Source of the DNA: Thermus sediminis
GTDB lineage: Bacteria; Deinococcota; Deinococci; Deinococcales; Thermaceae
DNA length: 64,000 nt
Assembly: GCF_003426945.1 (NCBI RefSeq)
Contig: NZ_QURO01000003.1
Span: forward strand, 1-64,000
Direction of reading: 5' to 3'
Part shown: in pieces, positions 25,052-33,882 of the stretch
How the letters are laid out: the number at the start of each line of letters is the position of its first letter
Position numbering within the stretch: the stretch's first letter is position 1
Notes under the pieces: generated by a model
What the model was told of the DNA's origin: nothing
Database searches by the model: none
What the model saw: only the letters and a program-made list of their open reading frames with translations
Translations under genes and position numbers: made by a program

Positions 25052-26508
25052 GGGCTCCTCCTCGCCCAAAGGGGCAGGGTGCCCACCAGGGCCAAGAGGA
25101 GGCCGATGGCGGCAGCCTCGCGGTAGAGCCCGCCGTTTAGCGCCCCCAGGACGGCCACACCCACGGTCTCCGCCCCGGGGGCGTAGAGGAGGGCGGAGAG
25201 GGTGATCTCGGAGAGGGCCAAGGGGAAGATCACCAGGAAGCCCCCCAGGGCCTGGGGCCGGAGGAGGGGGAAGCCCACCCGGAACCAGGCCCTGAAGGGC
25301 CTAAGGCCGTGCACCCGGGCCGCGGCCACCTGGGCCTCCACCCGGGTCCCCGCCTCCAGGGCCCGGAAGGCCAGGCTGGCGAAGTTAAGGAGGTAGGCCA
25401 AAAGAAGGATCCAGACCGTGGCGTAGAGGGGAGTGGGGGCCAGGAGGAGGATGAGCCCCAGGCCCAGGAGGGTTCCCGGGAGGAGGTAGTAGAGGTCAAA
25501 GAGGCCCCTGAGGGCGCGGAAGGCCCCCGGAAAGGGCCTGAGGAGGAGGGCCAGGAGCAGGGTTGCCAGGGAAGCGGCCATGGCCAAGAGGAAGGAGTGG
25601 AGGAGGCCTTGCCGGACCAGGGGCATGGTCAGGGCCTCCGGAAAGGCGGGCTTTAGGGCTCCCGTGTAGGGGTTGAAGAGGGCTTCCTTCAGGAGCCCCA
25701 CCCCGGAAAGGAGGAGGGCCAGTAGGGCGTAGGTCCCAAAGAGGAGGCGGAAGAGGGGACGGGGGGTGGGAAAGCCTTCCCCCGTGGCCTCCGCCTGGGG
25801 TGGGCGGTGAAGGAGGAGGGCGGGGAGGGCCAGGAGGCCCAGGAGGAGGCCCAAGGCCGAGGCCTCCCCCAGGGGGTCCGGGCTTACCGGGCTGGTGAGG
25901 CGGGCGTAGGCTAGGGTGGGGAGGACGTAGACCCGGTCGGGGAGTCCCAGGACCGCCGGAACCCCGAAGTTGCCCAGGAGGGCTAGGTACAAAGCCCCAC
26001 CCACCGCTAGAAGGGCGGGGAGCAAAGGGGGGAGGAGGACCCGGACCCGCCCTCCCCCCAGAACCCCGTGGACCTGGGCCGCCCGGAGCAGGGGGAGGAG
26101 GTGGCCCAGGGCGGGTCGGAGGAGGGCGTAGGCCAAGGGGGTGTAGTGGAGGGTCCAGGCCAGGAGAATGGCCGGGGCCCCGGGGAGCCTGAGGCCAAGG
26201 AGCTCCAGGGAGAAGAGCACACCCATGCCCGTGACGAAGGGGGGAATGAAGTAGCCCAGGAGGAGGAGGCCTTCGAGGAGCCTGCCCACGCCCCCGAGGA
26301 GGGCCATCCAGCCCAGGGCGAGGCCCAGCCCCAAGGCCAGGAGGGCCCCCAGGGCCGAGAGGAAGAGGCTATTTAGGGCCACATCCCACGCCTCTCCCGC
26401 TTCCGCCAGGTGGGGGATAGCCCGGACCCCTAGGGCCCAAAGGGGTAGGGCCAGGACCCCAGCCAGCGCCAGCAGGACCAAAAGCCCCAGGGGCCTAGGC
26501 GGTCTCAT
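25045..26508 (-). CDS. double-length ABC permease, AfuB/FbpB type
   Basis: A 487-residue permease with about twelve hydrophobic segments in two homologous halves, as in ferric-iron, thiamine, 2-aminoethylphosphonate and sugar-phosphate importers. The start codon overlaps the stop of the binding-protein gene (ATGA), so translation is coupled. It forms the whole membrane channel on its own. The divergent Pho-box-like promoter of this operon argues for a phosphorus compound (hexose phosphate as in AfuABC, or a phosphonate) over iron, but the sequence alone does not decide. Confidence 0.8.
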   Translation of the reverse strand: MRPPRPLGLLVLLALAGVLALPLWALGVRAIPHLAEAGEAWDVALNSLFLSALGALLALGLGLALGWMALLGGVGRLLEGLLLLGYFIPPFVTGMGVLFSLELLGLRLPGAPAILLAWTLHYTPLAYALLRPALGHLLPLLRAAQVHGVLGGGRVRVLLPPLLPALLAVGGALYLALLGNFGVPAVLGLPDRVYVLPTLAYARLTSPVSPDPLGEASALGLLLGLLALPALLLHRPPQAEATGEGFPTPRPLFRLLFGTYALLALLLSGVGLLKEALFNPYTGALKPAFPEALTMPLVRQGLLHSFLLAMAASLATLLLALLLRPFPGAFRALRGLFDLYYLLPGTLLGLGLILLLAPTPLYATVWILLLAYLLNFASLAFRALEAGTRVEAQVAAARVHGLRPFRAWFRVGFPLLRPQALGGFLVIFPLALSEITLSALLYAPGAETVGVAVLGALNGGLYREAAAIGLLLALVGTLPLWARRSPW

Positions 26509-27455
26509 CGGCGGAGGCCGAAGAGCTCGTTGAAGCGGCGCAGGGTTCCCTCATCCGCCGGTGTGCCCGGGAGGGCTGCCACCTGCTCGGGGGCCCCCTT
26601 GGGCCTAGGGGCCCCGGGCATCACCGGGTAGTACCCCCGTTCGGCCAGGATGGCCTGGGCAGTGGGGGAGAGGAGGAACCGGAGGAAGCGCTCCGCCAGG
26701 GCAGGGTTCCGGCTCCAGGAGGTGACCCCAATGGGTGTGGGGACCAGGATGGCCCCGTCCTGGGGGTAAAGGGTGGCCAGGGGGGCCCCCTTGGCCGCCT
26801 CCTGCCGCACCCCGAAATCGGTGGTGATGGCCAAGGCGTATTCGCCCCGGGCCAGCTTCTGCTGGAGCACGGGGTTGGACTGCTCCACGGCCAGGCCGTT
26901 GGCCTTCAGGGCCTCAAAGTAGCCGAAGCCCAGGCGCCCGGACAGGGTGCCCAGGGTGATGAGGGCGGCCCCGGAGAAGTTGGGGTCGGGCATGGCCAGG
27001 AGGCCCCGGTAGGCCGGGCGGGCCAGGTCCCGCCACAGCCTGGGCCTCTCCTCCTTAAGCCTTTGGGTGTTCACGGCGATGACGTTGTAGAGAAGGCGGA
27101 CCTCGTAATAACGTCCCCCCTCGTAGGCGTACTGCACGGGGTAGCCGGGAACCGTAGGGGGTATGCGGCGGAGGAGGCCCTTGCCTGAGAGTTCCCGAAA
27201 GTAGTCAGGGTTGGCGAACCAGATGAGGTCGGGCTGGGGGTTGCCTGCCTCCAACTCCGCCCGGAGTTTGGCCACCACCTCCCCCGTGCCGGAGCGGAAG
27301 ACCTTAACCTCCACCCCGGGGTTCTCCCTGCGGAAGGCTTCCACCAGAGCGTTCACATCCCCCAGGATCTCGGAGGTGTAGAGGGTAAGGCTCCCTTGGG
27401 CCAGGCCAAGGCCGAGGGCCAACACCAACCCAGCGAGGGATCGCATGCCTCTCAT
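26505..27455 (-). CDS. ABC substrate-binding protein, AfuA/FbpA/PhnS type
   Basis: A 316-residue periplasmic binding protein. The N-terminus MRGMRSLAGLVLALGLGLAQG is a signal peptide. The mature protein starts SLTLYTSEILGDVNALVEAF, the usual opening of the ferric/polyamine/phosphonate/sugar-phosphate binding group. The tyrosine pair typical of ferric FbpA is not evident near the C-terminus, which weakens an iron role. ATG 27455 has AAGG just upstream. First gene of a three-gene operon on the minus strand, regulated from 27479-27541. Confidence 0.8.
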   Translation of the reverse strand: MRGMRSLAGLVLALGLGLAQGSLTLYTSEILGDVNALVEAFRRENPGVEVKVFRSGTGEVVAKLRAELEAGNPQPDLIWFANPDYFRELSGKGLLRRIPPTVPGYPVQYAYEGGRYYEVRLLYNVIAVNTQRLKEERPRLWRDLARPAYRGLLAMPDPNFSGAALITLGTLSGRLGFGYFEALKANGLAVEQSNPVLQQKLARGEYALAITTDFGVRQEAAKGAPLATLYPQDGAILVPTPIGVTSWSRNPALAERFLRFLLSPTAQAILAERGYYPVMPGAPRPKGAPEQVAALPGTPADEGTLRRFNELFGLRR

Positions 27456-27477
27456 CGCCTTCTAAGTTTAAGGCGGG

Positions 27478-27541
27478 GGTGTCAGGGGAGTGTCAAAATA
27501 CCGGGGCTTCTCACCCTCCTCCGCTGACACCCCTCTGACAC
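27478..27541. promoter_or_regulatory. two divergent Pho-box-like elements between ABC operons
   Basis: On the plus strand 27479-27496 reads GTGTCAG-GGGA-GTGTCAA. On the minus strand 27541-27524 reads GTGTCAG-AGGG-GTGTCAG. Each is two 7-bp direct repeats spaced by four bases, the geometry of the PhoB box (CTGTCAT-N4-CTGTCAT). Each points toward one of the flanking operons and lies roughly 70-80 bases from its start codon. Confidence 0.6.
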
Positions 27542-27574
27542 GGGGGCTTCAAACTGGGGAGCCAGGAGGTGCCC

Positions 27575-28843
27575 ATGCGCACGCTCTCCTTCCTAGTTCC
27601 CTTCCTGGCCCTAAGCCTAGCCCAGCCCATCACCCTCCAGTACTGGCACATCAACACCGAGACCTTTGGCCTTCCCGCCCTCCGGGAGCTCATCCGCCGG
27701 TTTGAGAGCCAGAACCCCGGCATCAAGGTGGAGGAGCGCTTCCACGCCAACGCCTACACGGGGCTCCTCCAAAACCTCCAGGCGGCCCTGGCGGCCGGAA
27801 ACCCGCCCGACGTGGCCCAGATAGGGTACCTCTATACCCAGTACGTGGTGGAGAACTTTCCCTTCGTCCCCGCCGAGGAGCTGGACCGCCGCTACTCGGG
27901 AGGCCGCTGGCTCCGGCGCTACCCCCCCAACATCCGGGAGCTGGGCATGGTGGGTGGGCGGATGGTGGGTGTCCCCTACTCCCTCTCCAACATCCTCACC
28001 TATTACAACGCCGATCTCTTCCGCCGGGCGGGCCTGGACCCGGACCGCCCCCCGGCCACCTGGGAGGGGTGGCGCCGGGCGGCGGAGACCATCAAGGCCA
28101 GGACCGGCAAGTACGGCTTCTACCTCATCCTTCTGGACGACAACTGGGCCATTGAGGCCCTGATCCGTTCCAACGGTGGGCGCCTCCTAGCCTGTGAGGG
28201 CGGGTACTACCGGGCGCCCCTGGACAGCCCCGAGGCGGTGGAGGCCCTGGCCATGTGGGCGGACATGGTGCGGCGGGGCCTGGCCCTGGGCGCCCTCCTG
28301 CAGCAGGGGGAGCAGACCTTCCTCGCCGGGGAGACCGCCGCCTTCATGACCACCATCGCCCGGAGGGCCGGCCTCGAGGCCCAGACCAGGGGGCGTTTCG
28401 AGCTGAGGGGAGCCCGCTTTCCCACCTTTGGGGGCAAGAAGCCTGGCCTTCCCGGGGGCGGGAACGTTCTGATGGTCTTTAGCAAAGATCCTAGGCGGCA
28501 GGAGGCGGCTTGGAAGTTCATCCAGTACCTGACCTCCCCCGAGGGCTTCACCCTCTGGACCAAGGGTACGGGCTACGTTCCCCTCCTTCCCGAGCTGGCC
28601 CAGGATCCCCGTTACCTTAAGGACTTCATCCAGCAGAACCCCATCCAGAAGGTGGCCCTGGACCAGCTCCCCTTCACCGCTCCCTGGACCGGCTTCCCTG
28701 GGAAGAACGGCCTCGCCGCCAGCCAGGCCCTCTTCCGGGCCGTGCAGAAGGCCCTGGCCGGCCAGGCCAGCCCCGAGGCCGCCTTGAGGGAGGCCAGCCA
28801 GGAGATCAACCGGCTCATCGGGGGCGAGCGGTGCAGCCCGTGA
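27575..28843 (+). CDS. ABC transporter substrate-binding protein, UgpB-like (second set)
   Basis: A 422-residue family 1 solute-binding protein. MRTLSFLVPFLALSLAQ is the signal peptide; ITLQYWHINTETFGLPALRE opens the mature protein. ATG 27575 follows AGGAGG at 27564-27569. It is a distant paralogue of the protein at 22502. The stop overlaps the first permease start, and two permeases and a phosphoesterase follow, all coupled. The Pho-box-like site upstream and the phosphoesterase suggest an organophosphate ligand such as glycerol-phosphate or a phosphodiester; this is inferred. Confidence 0.8.
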   Translation: MRTLSFLVPFLALSLAQPITLQYWHINTETFGLPALRELIRRFESQNPGIKVEERFHANAYTGLLQNLQAALAAGNPPDVAQIGYLYTQYVVENFPFVPAEELDRRYSGGRWLRRYPPNIRELGMVGGRMVGVPYSLSNILTYYNADLFRRAGLDPDRPPATWEGWRRAAETIKARTGKYGFYLILLDDNWAIEALIRSNGGRLLACEGGYYRAPLDSPEAVEALAMWADMVRRGLALGALLQQGEQTFLAGETAAFMTTIARRAGLEAQTRGRFELRGARFPTFGGKKPGLPGGGNVLMVFSKDPRRQEAAWKFIQYLTSPEGFTLWTKGTGYVPLLPELAQDPRYLKDFIQQNPIQKVALDQLPFTAPWTGFPGKNGLAASQALFRAVQKALAGQASPEAALREASQEINRLIGGERCSP

Positions 28844-29751
28844 GGGGAGGGTTTTGGGTAAGGGGTAGGCGGTCCGGCCTGGAGGCGGGCCCCTACCCCT
28901 ACCTGGTGCCCGCACTCTCCTTTCTGCTCCTCTTCGTCTACTGGCCCCTCCTCTACAACGCCTGGCTCAGCCTCCACGAGTGGAACCTGGTGAGCCCGGA
29001 GAGGCGGTTCGTGGGCCTGGCCAACTACTCGGGCCTCCTGGCCGATCCCGGCTTCCACCGCCTCCTCGGACAGACCCTTCTCTATGTGGCCTTGGCCCTG
29101 GTGGGGAATTTTGCCCTGCCCCTCCTCCTGGCCCTGGCTACCCTGGCCCTTCCCCCGAGGTGGCAGGACCTCTTCCAGACCCTTTTCTTCCTGCCCACCG
29201 TGGCCGCAGCCTCCGTGGCCAGCCTGGTGTGGCTCTACCTTTACCTCCCTGCCGTGGGACCCCTGGCCCAACTCCTCCGGGGCCTGGGTGGGGGGGTTCC
29301 CAACTTCCTGGGCGACCCCGCATGGGCCCTTCCCGCCGTAGCCCTGGTGGCCAACTGGAAGTACCTGGGCTTCCACTACCTGGTGGCCCTGGCGGGGATC
29401 CGGGCCCTGCCCCGCGGGGTGGTGGAGGCGGCCCGGGTGGACGGGGCCGAGGGGTGGCCCCTGGGCCGGTACGTCCTCCTCCCCCTCCTTGCCCCTACCC
29501 TAACCTTCCTCTTCCTTTCCGCCGTGACCAGCGCCCTGGACTACGCCTTCATCCCCGTTGAGGTCATGACCCAGGGAGGGCCTTTCGGGACCACGTCCAA
29601 CCTGATGTACGGCGCCTACCAGGAGGGCTTCCGCTTCTTCCGGGCGGGGGTAGCCGCCGCCCAAGCCGTCCTCCTGGTGGGGATGTTTGCGGTGTTCGTG
29701 GTGTGGCAGTACAGGCTCCTCTCCCGGAGGGATGGGTATGAAGCGGCGTAG
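28831..29751 (+). CDS. ABC transporter permease, UgpA type (second set)
   Basis: A 306-residue CUT1 permease. GTG 28831 lies within the end of the binding-protein gene (13-base overlap). Hydrophobic segments begin near residue 23 (YLVPALSFLLLFVYWPLLYN). The EAA motif EAARVDGAEGWPLGRYVLLP lies near residues 200-219. It forms a heterodimeric channel with the next gene. As in the first CUT1 operon, no ATPase gene is present. Confidence 0.8.
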   Translation: MQPVRGGFWVRGRRSGLEAGPYPYLVPALSFLLLFVYWPLLYNAWLSLHEWNLVSPERRFVGLANYSGLLADPGFHRLLGQTLLYVALALVGNFALPLLLALATLALPPRWQDLFQTLFFLPTVAAASVASLVWLYLYLPAVGPLAQLLRGLGGGVPNFLGDPAWALPAVALVANWKYLGFHYLVALAGIRALPRGVVEAARVDGAEGWPLGRYVLLPLLAPTLTFLFLSAVTSALDYAFIPVEVMTQGGPFGTTSNLMYGAYQEGFRFFRAGVAAAQAVLLVGMFAVFVVWQYRLLSRRDGYEAA

Positions 29752-30550
29752 CGCCTGGCTTTGGGCCTTCCTGGGGGTGGCGGCCCTCCTCAACCTGGCC
29801 CCCTTCCTGTACCAGGTGGGCCTAAGCCTGGCGCCCCCCGAGCGTATCTTCGCCTCCCCCTGGCCCTTCGCCGGGTTTACCCTGGAGCACTATCGGTACG
29901 TCCTAGGGAAGCTCCCCTTCGGCCTCTATGTCTGGAACACCCTGGTCTTCGCCCTGGGGGTGAGCCTGGGCCACCTCCTCTTGAGCCTCCTCGCCGCCTA
30001 CGCCTTCGTGCGCTACCGCTTCCCCCTCCAGGAGGCCCTCTTCGCCCTCTTCCTGGTGAGCCTCATGGTCCCCTTCGTGGTCACCTACCTGCCCAGCTAC
30101 CTCCTGGTGGCCCAGCTGGGCCTCCTGAACACCTTTCCCGGCCTCATCCTGCCCATGCTCACCGCGGGGTATGGGGTCTTCCTCCTGAGGCAGCACTTCC
30201 GCCACTTTCCCCGGGAGGTCCTCGAGGCCGCCCTGGTGGATGGGGCCGACGGCCTCGCCCTCCTCTTCCGGGTCCTGGCTCCCGCCAGCCTACCCACCCT
30301 GGTGGCCCTCTTCCTCATCGCCCTCATCGGCGCCTGGAACCAGTTCGTCTGGCCGGGGCTGGTGGCCAACCGCCCCGAGATGTACGTGCTCACCGTGGCG
30401 GTGCAGCGCTTCGCCGGCGGGGAAGGGGGAAGCGCCTGGGGGCCCCTGATGGCGGCCTCCGTCTTGGCCACGCTTCCTGCCTTTCTCCTCTTCCTCCTTT
30501 TTCGCCGTACGGTCCTGGAAACCTTCATGGAGGGAGGGGTGCGCGCATGA
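29738..30550 (+). CDS. ABC transporter permease, UgpE type (second set)
   Basis: A 270-residue CUT1 permease. ATG 29738 (MKRRSAWLWAFLGVAALLNL) is preferred because GGAGGG ends eight bases upstream; ATG 29732 is possible. It overlaps the preceding permease by 14 bases. The EAA motif EAALVDGADGLALLFRVLAP lies near residues 165-184. The stop overlaps the start of the phosphoesterase gene (ATGA), tying that enzyme to the transporter. Confidence 0.8.
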   Translation: MKRRSAWLWAFLGVAALLNLAPFLYQVGLSLAPPERIFASPWPFAGFTLEHYRYVLGKLPFGLYVWNTLVFALGVSLGHLLLSLLAAYAFVRYRFPLQEALFALFLVSLMVPFVVTYLPSYLLVAQLGLLNTFPGLILPMLTAGYGVFLLRQHFRHFPREVLEAALVDGADGLALLFRVLAPASLPTLVALFLIALIGAWNQFVWPGLVANRPEMYVLTVAVQRFAGGEGGSAWGPLMAASVLATLPAFLLFLLFRRTVLETFMEGGVRA

Positions 30551-31344
30551 GGATCGTCTTCTTTGGCGACCTGGTGGGGGAGGCGGCCATCCGTTACCTG
30601 GAGGGAAACCTGCCCCGGCTCCGGCGGGAGCTGGGGGCGGACTTTGTGGTGGTCAACGGGGAGAACGCCGACCTCACCGACCCCGCCTTGGGCAAGGCGG
30701 GGATGCACCCGGAGACCGTGGACCGCCTCCTCGCCTGCGGGGTGGACGCCATCACCGGGGGGAACCACTCCTTTGACCCCCCTTGGGCGGAGGAGCTCCT
30801 GGACCACCCCCGGGTCCTGCGCCCCCTAAACCTGGGGCCTCACGCCCCCGGGCGGGGCTACCTGGTCCTGGAGAGGGAGGGCCAGGCCCTGGTGGTGGTG
30901 AACCTGGCGGGGCGGAGCGCCTGGCCCCCGGCGGACGATCCCCTCTGGGCCCTGGAGGGCCTCGTTCCCTGCCTGGAGGCGGGGATACCCATCCTGGTGG
31001 ACTTCCACTCGGAGAGCGTTTTTGAGAAGCTGGGCCTGGCCTTCGCCCTGGATGGCCGGGTGGCCGCGGTCCTAGGCACCCACACCCACGTGCCCACCCA
31101 GGACCTCCGCATCCTTCCCCGGGGCACGGCCTACGTGTCCGACGTGGGCATGGTGGGGCCCTCTGGGGGGATGCAGGGGTACGAGCCCGGTTTTCTGGTG
31201 GCTGCCCTGAGGCGGAGATTGCCGCCTAGAGGGGGGAGGCTCGCCTGGGCCCAGGGGCCTTTGGAGGTGGGCGCGGTGGTGGTGGATCTGGAAGGGGGGA
31301 GGGCCAAGGGCATCTGGCGGCTGGAGAACCTCCGGGGAGGCTGA
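30547..31344 (+). CDS. YmdB/TIGR00282-type metallophosphoesterase
   Basis: A 265-residue cytoplasmic enzyme. Metal-binding motifs are in order: FFGDLVGE at 5-12, VNGENAD at 36-42, GGNHSFD near 65, DFHSE near 152, and GTHTHVPTQD near 177. This set is typical of the YmdB family of calcineurin-like phosphodiesterases. Placed as the last coupled gene of a Pho-box-controlled ABC operon, it could hydrolyse the imported phosphodiester or organophosphate; classic YmdB proteins act on cyclic nucleotides or in RNA turnover. The transporter link is the interesting part, and the substrate is unknown. Confidence 0.8.
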   Translation: MRIVFFGDLVGEAAIRYLEGNLPRLRRELGADFVVVNGENADLTDPALGKAGMHPETVDRLLACGVDAITGGNHSFDPPWAEELLDHPRVLRPLNLGPHAPGRGYLVLEREGQALVVVNLAGRSAWPPADDPLWALEGLVPCLEAGIPILVDFHSESVFEKLGLAFALDGRVAAVLGTHTHVPTQDLRILPRGTAYVSDVGMVGPSGGMQGYEPGFLVAALRRRLPPRGGRLAWAQGPLEVGAVVVDLEGGRAKGIWRLENLRGG

Positions 31345-31347
31345 GGG

Positions 31348-31581
31348 GTGCTGGGGGAGGTGGAGGTTTACCTGGAGGGCTTGGGGGACTCCTGGCCTAC
31401 AGAGACCCTGGGGGGTTTGGCGGAGGACCTGAAGGCGGTCCTTGCCCGCCACCTGGAGGCGGAGCGGGTCTACTTGCTCACGGGCCGGGATGCGGGGGGG
31501 CGGATCTGGCTCCGGGTGGTGGCGGTCTTAAGGGGAACCCGCCCCCCAGGAGAGGGCGGGTCTACGCCCGCACGCACCTGA
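31348..31581 (+). CDS. small hypothetical protein after the phosphoesterase gene
   Basis: A 77-residue frame starting GTG three bases after the phosphoesterase stop, so possibly coupled. The stretch RVYLLTGRDAGGRIWLRVVAV is faintly like a nucleotidyltransferase core but lacks clear catalytic residues. Its 3-prime end runs through a GC hairpin, so the real end may be earlier or the gene truncated. Function unknown. Confidence 0.4.
   Translation: MLGEVEVYLEGLGDSWPTETLGGLAEDLKAVLARHLEAERVYLLTGRDAGGRIWLRVVAVLRGTRPPGEGGSTPART
31537..31561 (+). terminator. possible terminator hairpin of the second ABC operon
   Basis: ACCCGCCC, nine-base loop, GGGCGGGT: a perfect 8-bp stem close to the end of the operon. 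No T-run follows. Confidence 0.4.
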
Positions 31582-32056
31582 CTGCTCACGCTCGGACTTT
31601 GTAAGGCCCCTTCCTTCGGGTTCAGATGGAGACCGCGGAGTAGGTGGCCCATCACCTCCTTCGGATAACTTCCCGCGAGGCTCTTCTGGAACCCCATCCC
31701 CGTAACGGGATATGGACCCTCCGCAACGCCGCGGGGTGGCTCCCAGAGGCTGGGCCGTCTCGTGGACCCGAGGCGGGCCTGGAGCTGGATGAGGCGCCTG
31801 GGCTTCTTGGGAGAGGGTAGAGGCCCGCTGTGCCTATCTGCAGACCCAGCCGGACCTGATTCGGAGCTATACCCTGTCCCACTGGTAGCTGGGAGAGCTG
31901 AGGGAATGGATCAGGGGGATTTCTTATGAACCCTCTCAGTCAGCCCTCCGAAGGGGGCGAAGACCTCTCCTTTCCCAGGTAGGAAACGAAGGCTCCTTTT
32001 ATAGCACTCCTTCCTCCCTTCCCTTGAACCCCGCCCAGGCCGGGGTTTCCCGCTCC
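31582..32056. other. gene-poor stretch, possible gene remnant
   Basis: No intact gene. Short plus-strand pieces near 31625-31900 look coding-like (biased third positions) but are broken by stops and shifts, so this may be the remains of a lost gene. I could not recognise its family. Confidence 0.35.
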
Positions 32057-32359
32057 TTAAGGCTCTTCTTCAACCCCCATGGCCCAGCGCTTGGCGCGGT
32101 AGTAGGCATCCATCCACCTCCTGAAGGCCCCTTCTGCTCCCAGGTAGAGGAGGAGCTCCGCCAGGGCCTCCACCCTCCCCCTGACCTCCCCCGGGAGGTC
32201 CCCTATTAGGTCCTCTAGGGGGAGGTTTGGCTCGGCCAGCCGGGCCTCGAGGGCCCTCGCCGCCCGCTCCCCCAGGTCCTTGTCCCGAAGGGGGATCCCC
32301 AAGACCTCCATGACCACCTCGAGGGGTTCGTCCATCTCCTCCAGGATCGCTTGCCACAT
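32057..32359 (-). CDS. small all-helical hypothetical protein
   Basis: A 100-residue, mostly helical acidic protein (WQAILEEMDEPLEVVMEVLG at the start, YRAKRWAMGVEEEP at the end). Codon bias is typical of a real Thermus gene, but I do not recognise a family. ATG 32359 is the only good start. It is monocistronic on the minus strand; a hairpin terminator lies about 100 bases upstream of it (32460) and separates it from the neighbouring ATPase. Confidence 0.5.
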   Translation of the reverse strand: MWQAILEEMDEPLEVVMEVLGIPLRDKDLGERAARALEARLAEPNLPLEDLIGDLPGEVRGRVEALAELLLYLGAEGAFRRWMDAYYRAKRWAMGVEEEP

Positions 32360-32459
32360 GCCCCTAGCTTAGGGGGTCTCCGTCCTCCCTTGAGGTAGAA
32401 TAGGGACACAAACCCCCAGGGGCTTCCCCCGGCCCCTGGAGGAAAAGAGGGGGGTAAAA

Positions 32460-32483
32460 GAAAGGAGCCTGCGGGCTCCTTTC
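32460..32483. terminator. perfect 10-bp hairpin, probably bidirectional terminator
   Basis: GAAAGGAGCC-TGCG-GGCTCCTTTC. A-rich before and T-rich after, so it could act in both directions. Confidence 0.6.
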
Positions 32484-32501
32484 TCCGCTAGGATAGGCCT
32501 C

Positions 32502-32580
32502 GTGGAAGCGCAGGCCGCCTTCAACCTGGGCCTCGCCACAGGCCTCCTGGGCTCCGCCCTGGGGGTCTTCGGGGCTCAGC
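32502..32580 (+). other. hydrophobic gene fragment
   Basis: GTG at 32502 opens VEAQAAFNLGLATGLLGSALG, a transmembrane-like stretch that then runs into the end of the opposite-strand ATPase gene. It looks like the start of a membrane protein cut off by a rearrangement. Confidence 0.25.
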
Positions 32581-33739
32581 CCGCCCAGAGTCGCCCCATC
32601 ACCTCACAAAGGGGTGCGGCCAGAACCCCTTCTCCGAGGGGGAAGGCCTCCGCTCCCGGGTAAACCACGAAGGCCATCTGGGGCCTGAGGTCCTTCAGGG
32701 CCTCGTGGAAGCCCCGGGAGGGCCTGGGGTCCAGGCTTCGCTTGACCTCCACGGCCCAGACCCCTCCGCTGGGGAAGAGGAGGACCAGGTCCACCTCCGC
32801 CCCCGCCCGGGTACGGTAGAAGAAGGCCTGGGCCCCCTCGGGGAGGACCCGGAGGAGGTTTTCCAGCACGAACCCCTCGTAGCTCCTCCCCACCACGGGG
32901 TGGGAAAGGAGGCCCTCGAGGTCCTGAATCCCCAGGAGGGCGTGGACCAGGCCGCTGTCCCTCAGGTAGAGCTTGGGGCTCTTCACCAGGCGTTTGCCCA
33001 CGTTGGCCTCCAGGGGGGGAAGACGCCTCAGGAGGTAGAGGTCCACCAGGAAGTCCAGGTAACGGTTCACGGTCCTGCCGTCCAACCCAAGGTTCCTCGC
33101 CAGCCCGGAGGTGTTTAGGAGCTCCCCTTGAAGGTGGGCCAGCATGGTGAGGAACCGGCGGAGGACCTCACCGGGAAGACGCCCCCCCAGAAGGGGGATC
33201 TCCCGCTCCACGTAGGACCGGAGGAAGTCCAGGCGCCAGCGGTAGCTCGCCCCGTCTCCCGGGGCGAGAAAGCTCTCGGGGAAGCCTCCCCGGAGCCAAA
33301 GCCGTTTCTCCGCCTCCTTGCCCACCTCCAGGAGGTCCAAGGGTGCGAGCTCCAGGTAGGTCGCCCGCCCCGCCAGACTCTCCCCCGCCTGGCGGCTCAC
33401 CTCCGGGGCAAGGGAACCGAGGAGAAGGTAGAGGCCGGCCCTACGCCCTCCCCTTCGCGCCCGGTCCACCAGGCTTCGGAGCAGGGGGAAAAGCTCGGGC
33501 ATGCGGTGGACCTCGTCCAGGACCACGAGGCGGTCTAGGTAGGCCTCCAGGTAGAGCTCGGCCGCGGCCAGCTTGGCCCGGTCCCGTTCCGACTCCAGGT
33601 CTAGGTAGAGGGCCTCCCTCCTCTGGGCCACCTCCAGGGCCAGGGTGGTCTTTCCCGCCTGCCGGGGACCGGTGAGCACCACCACGGGGACCTGATCCAA
33701 GCGGGCTTCCAGGACGGGTTGGATGCGCCGGGGTATCAC
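32576..33739 (-). CDS. DUF4143 AAA+ ATPase (archaeal-type ATPase family)
   Basis: About 387 residues. Walker A TGPRQAGKTT and Walker B VVLDEVH lie in the N-terminal AAA domain; the C-terminal 170 residues match DUF4143 (YEGFVLENLL, then EVDLVLL and VEVKRS, a nuclease-like D-ExK arrangement). Members usually begin IPRRLQP, so the GTG at 33739 (VIPRRIQPVLEARL) is preferred; GTG 33793 would add 18 residues. No clear ribosome site precedes either. The cellular role of this abundant family is not settled; some are linked to defence or mobile elements. It stands alone between a decayed toxin-antitoxin pair and a small gene. Confidence 0.75.
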   Translation of the reverse strand: MIPRRIQPVLEARLDQVPVVVLTGPRQAGKTTLALEVAQRREALYLDLESERDRAKLAAAELYLEAYLDRLVVLDEVHRMPELFPLLRSLVDRARRGGRRAGLYLLLGSLAPEVSRQAGESLAGRATYLELAPLDLLEVGKEAEKRLWLRGGFPESFLAPGDGASYRWRLDFLRSYVEREIPLLGGRLPGEVLRRFLTMLAHLQGELLNTSGLARNLGLDGRTVNRYLDFLVDLYLLRRLPPLEANVGKRLVKSPKLYLRDSGLVHALLGIQDLEGLLSHPVVGRSYEGFVLENLLRVLPEGAQAFFYRTRAGAEVDLVLLFPSGGVWAVEVKRSLDPRPSRGFHEALKDLRPQMAFVVYPGAEAFPLGEGVLAAPLCEVMGRLWAG

Positions 33740-33882
33740 CCTTGTGATTTTGGCATGGTCATGCACAAAAAGCAAGGTTATCTCTGGGTGCACCCCATTC
33801 CTAGCCGAAAACCGGAGGTCGTGGACCCAGCAAGGGGAGCTGACCTAGGCCACGAGGCGGCCCGGCCCGCCTTCTCCCGCCC

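Noticed and set aside
20841-31344. Iron transport as the function of the AfuABC-like operon
   Set aside because: No Fur-type palindrome is seen in the promoter, the FbpA tyrosine pair is not evident, and Pho-box-like repeats are present.
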